Of a DNA stretch of 54,733 bases, positions 9,461-17,739 are shown piece by piece. The translations under genes and the position numbers were made by a program. The notes below the pieces were generated by a model. That model ran no database searches, was not told where the DNA came from, and was given only the letters and a program-made list of their open reading frames with translations. The stretch spans positions 1-54,733 of the forward strand of contig NZ_NCXO01000029.1 in NCBI RefSeq assembly GCF_002104795.1. The letters run 5' to 3'. How positions within the stretch are numbered: the stretch's first letter is position 1; each line of letters begins with the position of its first letter. The DNA is from Mycolicibacillus koreensis. Its GTDB lineage: Bacteria > Actinomycetota > Actinomycetes > Mycobacteriales > Mycobacteriaceae.

Positions 9461-10555
9461 TCAGATGTCGTATTGCCAGGTGTCCGCGGGATCGGTGTCG
9501 CGCAGTCGCCGGCCGGGGGGAGCCTCACCCGAGCCCGAGCCGCGGTAGCGGACCCGCGACACCGGGTGGTGGGTGCTCTCGGCGGTCGGCACCCGCGGGC
9601 GCCGCGGCGGTGGGCGATCCGGGCGATCCGGGCGATCCATCGTGTCGTACGGGTCGAACCGGGTGCCGCGGCGCTCCGGCTCACCGGCGCGGCCCGGGTC
9701 GCGGGGGCGACGCGGGCGCGGCGGGGGCAGGTCGTCGTCGCGGCGGCGACGCGACCGCTCGGCGTCCCGGTAGTCGGCCGCGGGCCGGCGGCGCCGCACG
9801 GGACGGTCGGGATCGGCGGTGGCACCGGGTCGGGGCCGTCGCCGCGGCTGCTGCCCGTCGCGATCGACGGCATCGCCACCGCGGGGGCGCCGCGGGCGTC
9901 CGGCCCGATCGGTGGGCGGACGCTGGGGACGGCGGGCGCTGCCACGCCGCGCGGAGCGGTCGATGGTGTGCCGCCGTGGACGGTCCGTCCCGTCCCCGGT
10001 CTCCTCCGAGCCGCCGCCCCACAGCGAGGTGAGTTTGGCCAGCAGCGTCGCGACCGGGCCGGGCTCACCCGACGCACCGGCGTCGGTGTCGGGGATGTCG
10101 TCGGCGGTGTTCGCGCTGTGCCCGACCGCACCGAGCACCCACCGGATCGCCCCGATCACCAGCACCACCACGGAGGCGAACACCATCAGCGGGAACCGTT
10201 CGATCAGCGGATAGCCACAGTTGATCAGCAGGTTCTTCAGCCCCGAGACGGTCGCGCCGTGGAACAGGAAATAGGCGCCGGGCACGCTGCAGAACAAGAT
10301 CAGCGGCGGCTGGATCACCGCGGTGAACAGCCCCGACTGCTGGACCGCGAGGACCGCGACCACACAGCCGAGCACGTACAGCGCGGCGAACACGGTGGTC
10401 AGTTGTTTGTCCCCGGAAGCGGCGTCGACGGCGAATCCGACGGTGGTCAGGGCCACCGCGAGCACGATCGCACCCCACCACGGCACCCCCGCGACACCGG
10501 GGTGCACCGAGCGGTGCTCGGCGCTCACCGCCCACCGGGCACGCTGTGCTGACAC
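9461..10555 (-). CDS. DUF6542 membrane protein with long basic tail
   Basis: 364 residues. The first about 150 contain four to five hydrophobic helices (WWGAIVLAVALTTVGFAVD; TTVFAALYVLGCVVAVLA; PPLILFCSVPGAYFLF; LMVFASVVVLVIGAI), matching the actinobacterial DUF6542 region of Rv1111c. The remaining 200 residues are an Arg/Asp/Pro-rich, probably disordered tail (RRPRPG, RPDRPDRP repeats). The GTG at 10555 follows TACGGT by 6 bases, a leaderless promoter. Longer in-frame starts would run through that promoter. Function unknown. The 134 bases separating it from the convergent ispH contain nothing I recognise. Confidence 0.82.
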   Translation of the reverse strand: MSAQRARWAVSAEHRSVHPGVAGVPWWGAIVLAVALTTVGFAVDAASGDKQLTTVFAALYVLGCVVAVLAVQQSGLFTAVIQPPLILFCSVPGAYFLFHGATVSGLKNLLINCGYPLIERFPLMVFASVVVLVIGAIRWVLGAVGHSANTADDIPDTDAGASGEPGPVATLLAKLTSLWGGGSEETGDGTDRPRRHTIDRSARRGSARRPQRPPTDRAGRPRRPRGGDAVDRDGQQPRRRPRPGATADPDRPVRRRRPAADYRDAERSRRRRDDDLPPPRPRRPRDPGRAGEPERRGTRFDPYDTMDRPDRPDRPPPRRPRVPTAESTHHPVSRVRYRGSGSGEAPPGRRLRDTDPADTWQYDI

Positions 10556-10673
10556 AGGTAGACCGTACCGGCTGCGGTTGTGAGCGCGGCGGCAGCACGC
10601 CTGCGGTGTGGCGCACAGTCTCCCGGTCGGCGGGGGTGAACGGTGCGATCGGCACCGATAGACTCTGGTCCCT

Positions 10674-11744
10674 GTGAGTCTGAGCCTGGGGATCGTGGGA
10701 CTGCCCAACGTCGGGAAATCAACGCTGTTCAACGCGTTGACCCGCAACAACGTGCTGGCCGCGAACTATCCGTTCGCGACCATCGAACCCAACGAGGGCG
10801 TGGTGCCGCTGCCGGACTCCCGGCTGGACAAGCTCGCGGAGATCTTCGGCTCGCAGCGCATCCTGGCCGCCCCGGTGACGTTCGTCGACATCGCCGGAAT
10901 CGTCAAGGGCGCCTCCGAGGGAGCCGGGCTGGGCAACAAGTTCTTGGCCAACATCCGCGAATGTGACGCGATCTGCCAGGTGGTGCGGGTCTTCGCCGAC
11001 GACGACGTGGTGCACGTCGACGGCAAGGTCGACCCCGCCGCCGACATCGAGGTCATCGCCACCGAGCTGATCCTGGCGGACCTGCAAACCCTGGAGAAGG
11101 CCGTGCCGCGGCTGGAGAAGGAAGCCCGAAACAACAAGGACCGCAAACCGGTTCTGGAGGCGGCGGTCGCCGCGGGTGAGATCCTCGACAGCGGCACCAC
11201 CCTGTTCTCGGCCGGGGTGGATCCCGCGCCGCTGCGGGAGCTGAACCTGCTGACCACCAAACCGTTCCTGTACGTGTTCAACGCCGACGAGACCGTACTG
11301 GCCGACACGGCGCGCATCGCCGAGTTGCGGGAGCTGGTGGCCCCGGCCGACGCGGTGTTCCTCGACGCGAAGATCGAGGCGGAGCTGGCCGAACTCGACG
11401 ACGACTCGGCGCTGGAGTTGCTGGAGTCGATCGGGCAGACCGAACGCGGCCTCGACGCGCTGGCCCGCGCCGGGTTCCACACGCTGGCCTTGCAGACCTA
11501 TCTGACCGCCGGGCCCAAGGAGGCCCGCGCCTGGACGATCCGCCAGGGCGACACCGCGCCGAAGGCGGCCGGGGTGATCCACACCGACTTCGAGAAGCGC
11601 TTCATCAAGGCCGAGGTGGTCTCCTTCGACGATCTTGTCGCCGCCGGGTCGATGGCCGCGGCCAAAGCCGCCGGCAAGGTCCGCATGGAGGGCAAGGACT
11701 ACGTGATGGCCGACGGGGACGTGGTGGAGTTCCGGCACGGATAG
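10674..11744 (+). CDS. ychF: Redox-regulated ATPase YchF (Obg/OLA1 family)
   Basis: 356 residues. P-loop GLPNVGKSTLFNALT (about 8-22), switch motif NYPFATIEPNEG, the Walker B-like DIAGIVKGASEGAGLGNKFL, and a C-terminal TGS-type domain ending KDYVMADGDVVEFRHG. YchF proteins bind ribosomes and hydrolyse ATP rather than GTP because of an altered G4 motif; NADE (about 202) is seen here where GTPases have NKxD. The start is GTG at 10674, 9 bases after TAGACT and without a Shine-Dalgarno sequence. It corresponds to Rv1112. Confidence 0.95.
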   Translation: MSLSLGIVGLPNVGKSTLFNALTRNNVLAANYPFATIEPNEGVVPLPDSRLDKLAEIFGSQRILAAPVTFVDIAGIVKGASEGAGLGNKFLANIRECDAICQVVRVFADDDVVHVDGKVDPAADIEVIATELILADLQTLEKAVPRLEKEARNNKDRKPVLEAAVAAGEILDSGTTLFSAGVDPAPLRELNLLTTKPFLYVFNADETVLADTARIAELRELVAPADAVFLDAKIEAELAELDDDSALELLESIGQTERGLDALARAGFHTLALQTYLTAGPKEARAWTIRQGDTAPKAAGVIHTDFEKRFIKAEVVSFDDLVAAGSMAAAKAAGKVRMEGKDYVMADGDVVEFRHG

Positions 11745-11761
11745 CCATCTGGCCGGCAACG

Positions 11762-12484
11762 ATGAGCGCGCAGGTCCCCGAGACTCCTCCGGACATCCCG
11801 GGCAAGGTCGTGGAACTCGCCGGAGCGGATCCCATCGCGGCGGTATGGCGAAACGAGCTGGGGGGATGGACCTTTCGGGCGTGCGGTCGTCGGGGGACCC
11901 GCTATATCAAGTGGCAGCCTTACGCGGGCCTGGATTCGGGGCGCCGCGGGGATGTGGACCTTCTCGTGGAGTCGGAGAAGCTGCGGTGGGCCGCTCAGTT
12001 CATTGCCGTCCCGCGGGTCCTTGACGGCGGCGAAGACGATGATCACGCCTGGCTGGTCACCGAGGGAATCGACGCGATTCCGGCGGCCGACCCGCGTTGG
12101 CGTGACACGCCGGACGTCGCGGTGCGGGCCATCGCCACAGGCCTTCGGCGCATCCACGACGCCCTGCCGGTCGACACCTGCCCCTACCGCGGCGCGTGGC
12201 TCGGATCAAAGGCGCCGCCGGAGCCGGAGCGTCTGGTCGTCTGCCACGGCGACCCCTGTGTGCCGAACACGCTGATGAACCGCGATGGCGAGTTCGCCGG
12301 GCATGTGGATCTGGCGCGACTCGGTGTTGCCGACCGTTGGGCCGACCTGGCGATCGCGACGTACAGCATCAGTTGGGAGGTCAACTTCGGGCGGAGGTTC
12401 GATGAGCTGTTCTTCCAGGCCTACGGGGTGAAGCCCGACGACGAGCGGATACGCACCTACCGAGAACGCTGGGATGCGCAGTGA
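11762..12484 (+). CDS. APH(3')-type aminoglycoside phosphotransferase-like protein, internally shortened
   Basis: 240 residues. Kinase landmarks are the N-lobe lysine in YIKWQPYAG, the catalytic-loop VVCHGDPCVPNTLMN and the metal-binding GHVDLARLGVADRWADLA, all characteristic of APH(3') kinases that phosphorylate the 3'-hydroxyl of kanamycin-type drugs. Compared with the family as I remember it, the stretch between DALPVDTCP and PPEPERLVVCHGD is about 40 residues short, removing the helices that help close the drug pocket. Activity is therefore uncertain. Codon choice looks less strictly GC-ending than in the neighbours (for example GAT GAT CAC, TAT ATC), suggesting acquisition. It starts 17 bases after ychF, with no good Shine-Dalgarno sequence. 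Confidence 0.82.
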   Translation: MSAQVPETPPDIPGKVVELAGADPIAAVWRNELGGWTFRACGRRGTRYIKWQPYAGLDSGRRGDVDLLVESEKLRWAAQFIAVPRVLDGGEDDDHAWLVTEGIDAIPAADPRWRDTPDVAVRAIATGLRRIHDALPVDTCPYRGAWLGSKAPPEPERLVVCHGDPCVPNTLMNRDGEFAGHVDLARLGVADRWADLAIATYSISWEVNFGRRFDELFFQAYGVKPDDERIRTYRERWDAQ

Positions 12485-12735
12485 ACAGATGCGACGGCGG
12501 CGTGGTGGAGTCCGGGTTCAACGTCTAGCGTTGGTGACTCACGCTCGAACGGCAGGCACTGCGGGACACGATCACCGCGATCACTGCGTTGCGAAGCGTA
12601 GTCACGATCGCAGAACCACCCGGGCAGGGCCGCTGCCGCACGGCCGCCGTTGACGAACTCACCGCGTCCGCCGGGGCGTGCGCCGTCGCGCCGACCTCGA
12701 CACCACCGGCACGCCCGCCCCACGAAGGAGACCAC

Positions 12736-14199
12736 GTGGCAGCCCCCGACAGCCATCCGGCGACACGCGCCGCCGACCCGGGCTCCCCGGGCGCGGGCCG
12801 CCCACCGCGTGCGGGCCCGACGATCGGCATCCTGGTCTTGGCGGCCTTCACGATGTTCCTCAACGAGACCGTCCTGGCCGTCGCGCTGAAGACCCTCAGC
12901 GAGAGCCTCGCCCTGCCGATATCGACCGTGCAGTGGGTGACCAGCGTGTTTCTGCTCACGATGGCTGTGGTCGTCCCCGTCACCGGCTATCTGCTGGAGC
13001 GGTTCGACGAACGTCAGGTGTTCTTCGCCTCCACCGGGCTGTTCTCCACCGGCACCCTGGTGTGCGCGCTGGCCCCCGGCATCGAGATCCTCATCGGCGG
13101 GCGCGTCCTGCAGGCCGGTGGCACCGCGCTCATCATGCCGCTGCTGATGACGACCATCATGCGTTCGATCGCCCCCGAACGGCGCGGAACCGTCCTCGGC
13201 ACGGTCACGATCGTGGTCGCCGTCGCGCCCGCGCTCGGGCCGACCGCCGGCGGCTTCGTGCTCGGATCGTTGAGCTGGCGCTGGCTGTTCTGGATCGTGC
13301 TGCCCATCCTGGTCACCGTGATCCTGGTCGGAGTGGTTGCCCTGCGGCCCGCCCATCAGGGCGCGCGCTGCGCACTCGACGTCCCCTCGATCCCGCTGGT
13401 TGCCGTCGGCTTCGGCGGACTGGTCTACGGGCTGACCGCGATCGGCGAGTCGACCGGTGGGCTCGACGTCGTGGCCGTCGCGGCGCTGAGCATCGGCTGC
13501 GTCGCGATCACGGGATTCGTCGCCCGGCAGTTGCGCCTGCAGCGCCGCGACCGTGCACTGCTCGACCTGCGGGTGTTCACCCATCGGCGGTTCCGGGTCG
13601 GGGCCGGCATCGTCGGGTTGCTGTTCGTCTGCATGATGGCGCTCAGCGCGGTGCTGCTGCCGATCTACCTGCAGACGGTGCTGGGGCAAACCCCGATGGC
13701 GACCGGGCTGGTACTGCTTCCCGGGGGTCTCGCGCTCGGCGTTTTGGGGCCGGTGGTCGGGCGCGTTTACGACAGGATCGGTGCACGGGGCCTGGTCATC
13801 GCCGGCACCGCCGCGGCCACGGCGGCGGTGGGCATGCTGGCCCTGCTCGGTGTCGGCTCACCGCTGTGGTGTGTCGTGGTGGCGAACCTCGCGCTCATGA
13901 TCGGCATCAGCTTGGTGATGACCCCGCTCAACACCGACGCCCTCTCGGCACTGCCCAAGCACCTCTACTCCCACGGCGCTGCGACTTTGACGACCGTCCA
14001 ACAGATGGCCGGGACGATCGGCATCGCCGTGTTCGTCACCATCGCCACCCGGGCATCCGGCAGCGTCGCGGCGGCACCGGATGCGGCCGGTTTGCATCGG
14101 GCCTTCGCGGCGATGGTGTGGTGTCCGCTCGCGGCGCTGGCGCTTGCCTTCCTGGTCCGTGGCCCCCGGCCGGGCCCACTCGACGCCGAAGGACGGTGA
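12736..14199 (+). CDS. MFS multidrug exporter, DHA2 (14-TM) family
   Basis: 487 residues with about 14 hydrophobic segments. Motifs of the EmrB/QacA drug:H+ antiporter group are visible: NETVLAVALKTL in TM1, the loop GYLLERFDERQVFF (a variant of GxLaDrxGrkxxl), GRVLQAGGTALIMPLLMTTI, and the antiporter motif C-like GPTAGGFVLGSLSWRWLFWI. The GTG at 12736 was chosen because GAAGGAG lies 5 bases upstream. Located after the kinase-like gene in a region absent from H37Rv, it is likely an accessory efflux pump. No adjacent intact regulator is seen. Confidence 0.9.
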   Translation: MAAPDSHPATRAADPGSPGAGRPPRAGPTIGILVLAAFTMFLNETVLAVALKTLSESLALPISTVQWVTSVFLLTMAVVVPVTGYLLERFDERQVFFASTGLFSTGTLVCALAPGIEILIGGRVLQAGGTALIMPLLMTTIMRSIAPERRGTVLGTVTIVVAVAPALGPTAGGFVLGSLSWRWLFWIVLPILVTVILVGVVALRPAHQGARCALDVPSIPLVAVGFGGLVYGLTAIGESTGGLDVVAVAALSIGCVAITGFVARQLRLQRRDRALLDLRVFTHRRFRVGAGIVGLLFVCMMALSAVLLPIYLQTVLGQTPMATGLVLLPGGLALGVLGPVVGRVYDRIGARGLVIAGTAAATAAVGMLALLGVGSPLWCVVVANLALMIGISLVMTPLNTDALSALPKHLYSHGAATLTTVQQMAGTIGIAVFVTIATRASGSVAAAPDAAGLHRAFAAMVWCPLAALALAFLVRGPRPGPLDAEGR

Positions 14200-14296
14200 G
14201 GCCCGACCAGCGGTCACCGCGGGTGGGCCGGATCCGTCACCGGGGTGAGTCGCTGCGGTGACCGGACCGCAACGCCGACAGGGAAGGCTTGACGCC

Positions 14297-14587
14297 GTGT
14301 CGGTGGTTGAGGCGATCTACCTGGCGGCGGCGGTGCTGTGGATTCTCGTGGTGGTGACCGCGGCCGGTGTCGCCGGCCGCTACCTGCTGAAGCTGCGGGC
14401 CCGGCGGCGTCGGGTGCAGCGGTGGATCGCCGGTGTGCGCCGGCCCATCGACCGCGCCGCCGGCCCGTACCGCGCCGCGGCGATGCGCGGCGCGGCGCTG
14501 GTGCAGCGGGTGGTGATCGACATCCGGGCGGTGCCCGCCGACCGCCCGGGTGGCCGCCGACCCCGGCCGCCGATGCTCACCCGGTGA
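14297..14587 (+). CDS. Small membrane protein, unknown
   Basis: 96 residues: one N-terminal transmembrane helix (AIYLAAAVLWILVVVTAAGVAG, about 5-26), then a strongly basic region (LKLRARRRRVQRW) and an amphipathic stretch, ending in a Pro/Arg tail. The GTG at 14297 has GGGAAGG about 9 bases upstream. A GTG 13 codons earlier is possible. No family recognised. The topology, one helix plus a basic cytoplasmic tail, allows a membrane adaptor role but shows no function. Confidence 0.6.
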   Translation: MSVVEAIYLAAAVLWILVVVTAAGVAGRYLLKLRARRRRVQRWIAGVRRPIDRAAGPYRAAAMRGAALVQRVVIDIRAVPADRPGGRRPRPPMLTR

Positions 14588-14990
14588 CCGGTTGGGGCGG
14601 CTGGGGTAACCGGGGCCGGTGGGGTGACTGGCAGCGACGGGGAGCGCCTGAAATCAGCTCAGATCGACTGAGTGCGACTGAGATCGACGCTGTGGTGGAC
14701 ATACACCGTCCTATAGAGCCGAGTATGTCCACCACAGCGTCGATCTCAGCAGCCACCCCGGTCGACCCGGGCGTCAACGGGGCGGGTGGGCGCTGAACCG
14801 AATCGGGCAGTCGACCCGGAATCCGCGTGAGGCAAAAGCCGCGCGTGGTGCCGGCGGGTGCCGGGCAGCCCGCGCCACCAGCGAAAATGCCGCCGATTGG
14901 CCCGGTCCCGGCGCTGCGCCAGCTGCCGGGGCTCGCATCGCGCACCGTGCACGACCCGCTAGTCTCGCCCACAGGTGAAGGGAGCCGAGC
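14588..14990. other. Gene-free stretch with large inverted repeat
   Basis: About 400 bases without a convincing gene. A minus-strand reading frame across it has composition and codon use unlike real genes here. It holds the 27-bp perfect inverted repeat described separately and, beside it, a short CTCAG/CTGAG hairpin (14658-14672). Near its end TAGTCT (about 14960) could be the -10 of the downstream OsmC gene. Confidence 0.6.
14678..14749. repeat. Perfect 27-bp inverted repeat with 18-nt spacer
   Basis: The arm at 14678-14704 (starting CTGAGATCGACGCTGTGG) is the exact reverse complement of the arm at 14723-14749 (ending CAGCGTCGATCTCAG), with spacer ACCGTCCTATAGAGCCGA. Transcription either way would give an uninterrupted 27-bp RNA stem. 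The arm beginning CTGAGATCGAC has a near copy CTCAGATCGAC just outside (14658-14668). There is no U-tract. It could be a terminator, a regulatory RNA or the remnant of a small palindromic element. Confidence 0.9.
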
Positions 14991-15503
14991 ATGACCACCT
15001 CAACGAACCACCTGGGCGATCTGATCGCCGCCACCGACGCGGCGGTCAGCGCCGATCCGGCCAATGCCGACGCGGTGTTCCGGGCCTCGGCGATCGCCCA
15101 CGACGCGGTGGCCAGCACCGTGACCCTGGGCCGTTACCGGGTGGAGGTCGATGAGCCGCCGGCACTCGGCGGGCAGGGCAGCGCCCCCAACCCGGTCGAG
15201 TACTACCTGGCGTCGCTGCTGTCGTGCCAGATCGTCACCTGGCGGTTCTGGGCGCAGAAGCTCGGCATCGCGGTCGAGGGCATCTCCGCGAGCGCGGAGG
15301 GCGATCTGGACGTGCGCGGCTTCTTCGGCTTCGACGACGCGGTGCGCCCCGGCTTCAGCGCGGTGCGGGTGGCGGTGACGGTGACCGGACCGGAGCCCGC
15401 GGAACGCTACGAGGAGCTGCTGGCGGTGGTGGAGAAACACTGCCCGGTACTGGATCTGACGCTGAACCCGACTGCGGTGCACACCACCGTGACCAAGGGT
15501 TGA
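14991..15503 (+). CDS. OsmC family protein
   Basis: 170 residues. The OsmC/Ohr fold is shown by the sequence around the first conserved Cys (YYLASLLSCQIVTWRFWAQKLGI, about 75-97) and the second near VVEKHCPVLDLT (about 150-155). These two cysteines form the peroxide-reducing pair in this family, which detoxifies organic hydroperoxides or acts on oxidised thiols. Start ATG at 14991 with GAAGGGAG about 6 bases upstream. It ends 4 bases from the convergent LysR gene. Subfamily (Ohr or OsmC) not resolved. Confidence 0.9.
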   Translation: MTTSTNHLGDLIAATDAAVSADPANADAVFRASAIAHDAVASTVTLGRYRVEVDEPPALGGQGSAPNPVEYYLASLLSCQIVTWRFWAQKLGIAVEGISASAEGDLDVRGFFGFDDAVRPGFSAVRVAVTVTGPEPAERYEELLAVVEKHCPVLDLTLNPTAVHTTVTKG

Positions 15504-15507
15504 GGAC

Positions 15508-16392
15508 TCACCGCGGCAGCAACTCCAGAAACGCCCGGGCGACCGGGTTGCTGGGCTCGCGGGTGCGTGCGGCCAGCGCGAGCCGCCGGCTCGGCGGCGC
15601 GTCGCCGGGAGTGAGGGGGTGCATCCCGATCACCGGCAGGCCGCTGCGGCGCGCCACCGGCTCGGGCACCACGGCGATCCCCAGCCCGTGGCGCACCAGG
15701 CTCAGCGCCTGATCCATCTGAGAGGTCCGAAACGCGATCCGGCGGGTGACCGCGGCCGCGGTGAACAGCGCCGCCACCGCGGTCTGCAGCCCCAGCCCGG
15801 CCTGGAACTCCACGAACGGTTCCTCGGCCAACTCGGCCAGGCGCACCCGGGCGCGCGGGGCCAACCGGTGGTCGGGGCCGACGACCACCACCAGGGTCTC
15901 CGGGTAGTCCCGCAGCGACACCATCCCGGCCGGCAGCGGTGTGGCGTCCAGGGCGACGAACGCCAAGTCCAGCTCACCGCTGTCCAGCACGTCGAGCAGC
16001 TCGCGGGTGGGCGCCTCACGCAGCAGCACCTGCACGGAGGGGTGGCGCCCGTGCAGCCGGGCGATGGTGGCGGGCAGGTCGACCGCGGTGAAGGTCTGCA
16101 CCACCCCCAGCGCCAGCATGCCCGCCTCGGTGCCGCGCAACGCGGCGATCGCGCTCTCGGCGGCCGCCGCCTGCCGCAGCAGCCGGCGGGCGTGGCCGAG
16201 CAGCACCCGCCCGGCGGCGGTCACCACCACCGACCGGGTGGTCCGCTCGAACACCGGCAGGCCCAGGTCGCGTTCCAACGCCCGGATCGAGGCACTCAAC
16301 CCCGACTGGGAGATCGCCAGCGCATCGGCGGCGCGGGTGAAATGGCCCACGTCGGCGACCGCCACGAAATGGCGCAGCTGCCTGAGCTCCAT
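15508..16392 (-). CDS. LysR-type transcriptional regulator
   Basis: 294 residues. N-terminal winged helix-turn-helix (1-60) with the LysR signature MELRQLRHFVAVADVGHFTR...SQSGLSASIRALERDLG, then a periplasmic-binding-protein-like effector domain (about 90-290). It is divergent from an MFS exporter, 75 bases apart, the classical arrangement in which a LysR protein controls the neighbouring transporter and itself. The ATG at 16392 begins the standard LysR N-terminus. Effector unknown. Confidence 0.93.
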   Translation of the reverse strand: MELRQLRHFVAVADVGHFTRAADALAISQSGLSASIRALERDLGLPVFERTTRSVVVTAAGRVLLGHARRLLRQAAAAESAIAALRGTEAGMLALGVVQTFTAVDLPATIARLHGRHPSVQVLLREAPTRELLDVLDSGELDLAFVALDATPLPAGMVSLRDYPETLVVVVGPDHRLAPRARVRLAELAEEPFVEFQAGLGLQTAVAALFTAAAVTRRIAFRTSQMDQALSLVRHGLGIAVVPEPVARRSGLPVIGMHPLTPGDAPPSRRLALAARTREPSNPVARAFLELLPR

Positions 16393-16394
16393 AA

Positions 16395-16409
16395 ATCGAT
16401 CATATCGAT
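16395..16409. promoter_or_regulatory. Dyad in the LysR/MFS divergent promoter
   Basis: ATCGATCATATCGAT is a perfect dyad (TCGAT-CAT-ATCGA core) 2 bases upstream of the lysR start codon, inside an unusually AT-rich island running to about 16440. The T-N11-A spacing of LysR boxes fits. Likely autoregulatory or transporter operator; inferred only from position and symmetry. Confidence 0.55.
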
Positions 16410-16467
16410 CAATTAAAGAAGAATGAATTGTTTTACATCTGATTGTCGGGTGTCGATGATGGGAGCC

Positions 16468-17739
16468 ATGTCGTCTCCCGCCGCCCCGCAGCGCATGGAT
16501 CGGCGCTTGGTGCTGGTCATGGCGTTGATCACCGGGCTGGTGGTGGCCAACAGCTACTACGCCCAACCGCTGGTGAGCACCATCGCCGCCGAGTTCGGCG
16601 CCTCGACCACCAGCGTCGGGCTGATCGTCACCGCCAGTCAGGTCGGCTATGCGGTCGGTCTGGCGCTGCTGGTGCCGCTCGGCGACCTGATGGAGCGACG
16701 ACGGCTGCTGACCGCGATGCTGCTGGGCACCGCGGTGTGCCTGGTGGGCATGGCGTGCGCGCCGAGCTGGCCGGTGCTGGCCGGCGCGGCGATCCTGGTC
16801 GGGCTCGGCTCGGTGGTCGGCCAGGTGCTGGTGCCGTTCGCCGCGACCCTGGCCTACGAGGAGGAACGCGGCCGGGTGATCGGCAGCGTCATGACCGGTC
16901 TGCTGCTGGGCATCCTGCTCTCGCGGGTGGTGGCCGGGCTGATCGCCGGGGTGGCCGGCTGGCGGGCGGTGTTCGTCGTCGCGGCGGTGCTGATGCTGGT
17001 CTGCTGCGCGTTGGTGCGCACCCTGCCGGCGCGCGCACCCGAGGTGGAGATGGGCTACGGGCGCCTGCTCGCCTCGGTGATCGCGATCGTGCGTGAGGAA
17101 CCGGTGCTGCGGCCGCGCATCGTCTACGGGATGGCGACCTACGCCTGCTTCGGGGTGTTCTGGACCAGCATCGGTTTCATCCTCGCCGGCGGGATCTACG
17201 GCTGGTCGGACACCCAGATCGGCTTGTTCACCCTGTTCGGGGTGGCCGGTGCGGTGGCGGCGAAGTTCGCCGGCGCGCTGGCCGACCGCGGCTACGCCCG
17301 GGTGCAGACCGGGGTGTTCGTGGCCGTGACCGCGGCGAGCTTCCTGCTGCTGTGGATCGGCCAGACCCAGGTGGTGGCGATGGCCGTCGGGGTGGCGCTG
17401 CTGGACCTGGGCATTCAGGGCACCCACATCAGCAACCAGAGCATCTTCTACCCACTGCGCCCCGAGGCCCGCAGCCGGCTCAACACCGCCTACATGACCA
17501 GCTACTTCGCCGCCGGCTCGCTGGGCAGTGTGGCCTCGGCGATCGTCTACGGCACCTACGGCTGGGGCGCGGTGTGCCTGCTCGGCGCGGCGTTCCCGGT
17601 GCTGGGCGTGCTGGTCTGGCTGGCCGAGATGGCGCGGGCGGTGCCCGCCCGCCGCGCGGGCGGCGACGGGCCGGCGGCTCCGGGCGCGCCGGTAGATTCC
17701 TCTCGTGCGTCGATTGTTGGAGCGGGCCCTGCTCGGTGA
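16468..17739 (+). CDS. MFS transporter (12-TM), LysR-linked
   Basis: 423 residues with about 12 membrane segments. NSYYAQPLV in TM1, the loop VPLGDLMERRRLLTAML (a variant of GxLaDrxGrr) and a second half with SNQSIFYPLRPEARSRLNTAYM are typical of YnfM/AraJ-like exporters of sugars or drugs. The ATG at 16468 has GGGAG just upstream; three ATG/GTG codons earlier in frame are possible starts. Divergent from a LysR gene that likely governs it. A small gene overlaps its last 35 bases. Confidence 0.88.
   Translation: MSSPAAPQRMDRRLVLVMALITGLVVANSYYAQPLVSTIAAEFGASTTSVGLIVTASQVGYAVGLALLVPLGDLMERRRLLTAMLLGTAVCLVGMACAPSWPVLAGAAILVGLGSVVGQVLVPFAATLAYEEERGRVIGSVMTGLLLGILLSRVVAGLIAGVAGWRAVFVVAAVLMLVCCALVRTLPARAPEVEMGYGRLLASVIAIVREEPVLRPRIVYGMATYACFGVFWTSIGFILAGGIYGWSDTQIGLFTLFGVAGAVAAKFAGALADRGYARVQTGVFVAVTAASFLLLWIGQTQVVAMAVGVALLDLGIQGTHISNQSIFYPLRPEARSRLNTAYMTSYFAAGSLGSVASAIVYGTYGWGAVCLLGAAFPVLGVLVWLAEMARAVPARRAGGDGPAAPGAPVDSSRASIVGAGPAR

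Noticed and set aside
12457..13689. Minus-strand frame over the DHA2 exporter
   Set aside because: Low-complexity Asp/Arg/Gln/His composition typical of antisense frames, with no start signal.
11762..14199. Transposon carrying the kinase-like gene and exporter
   Set aside because: No transposase, terminal inverted repeats or target duplications were seen around the pair.
14725..14796. 23-codon frame beginning in the right arm of the inverted repeat
   Set aside because: Too short, no start signal, and its first codons are explained by the repeat itself.
14577..14972. 131-codon minus-strand frame over the 27-bp inverted repeat
   Set aside because: The peptide is low-complexity and the frame passes through both arms of the palindrome, repeating the same residues forward and reversed. 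No promoter or Shine-Dalgarno sequence was found.
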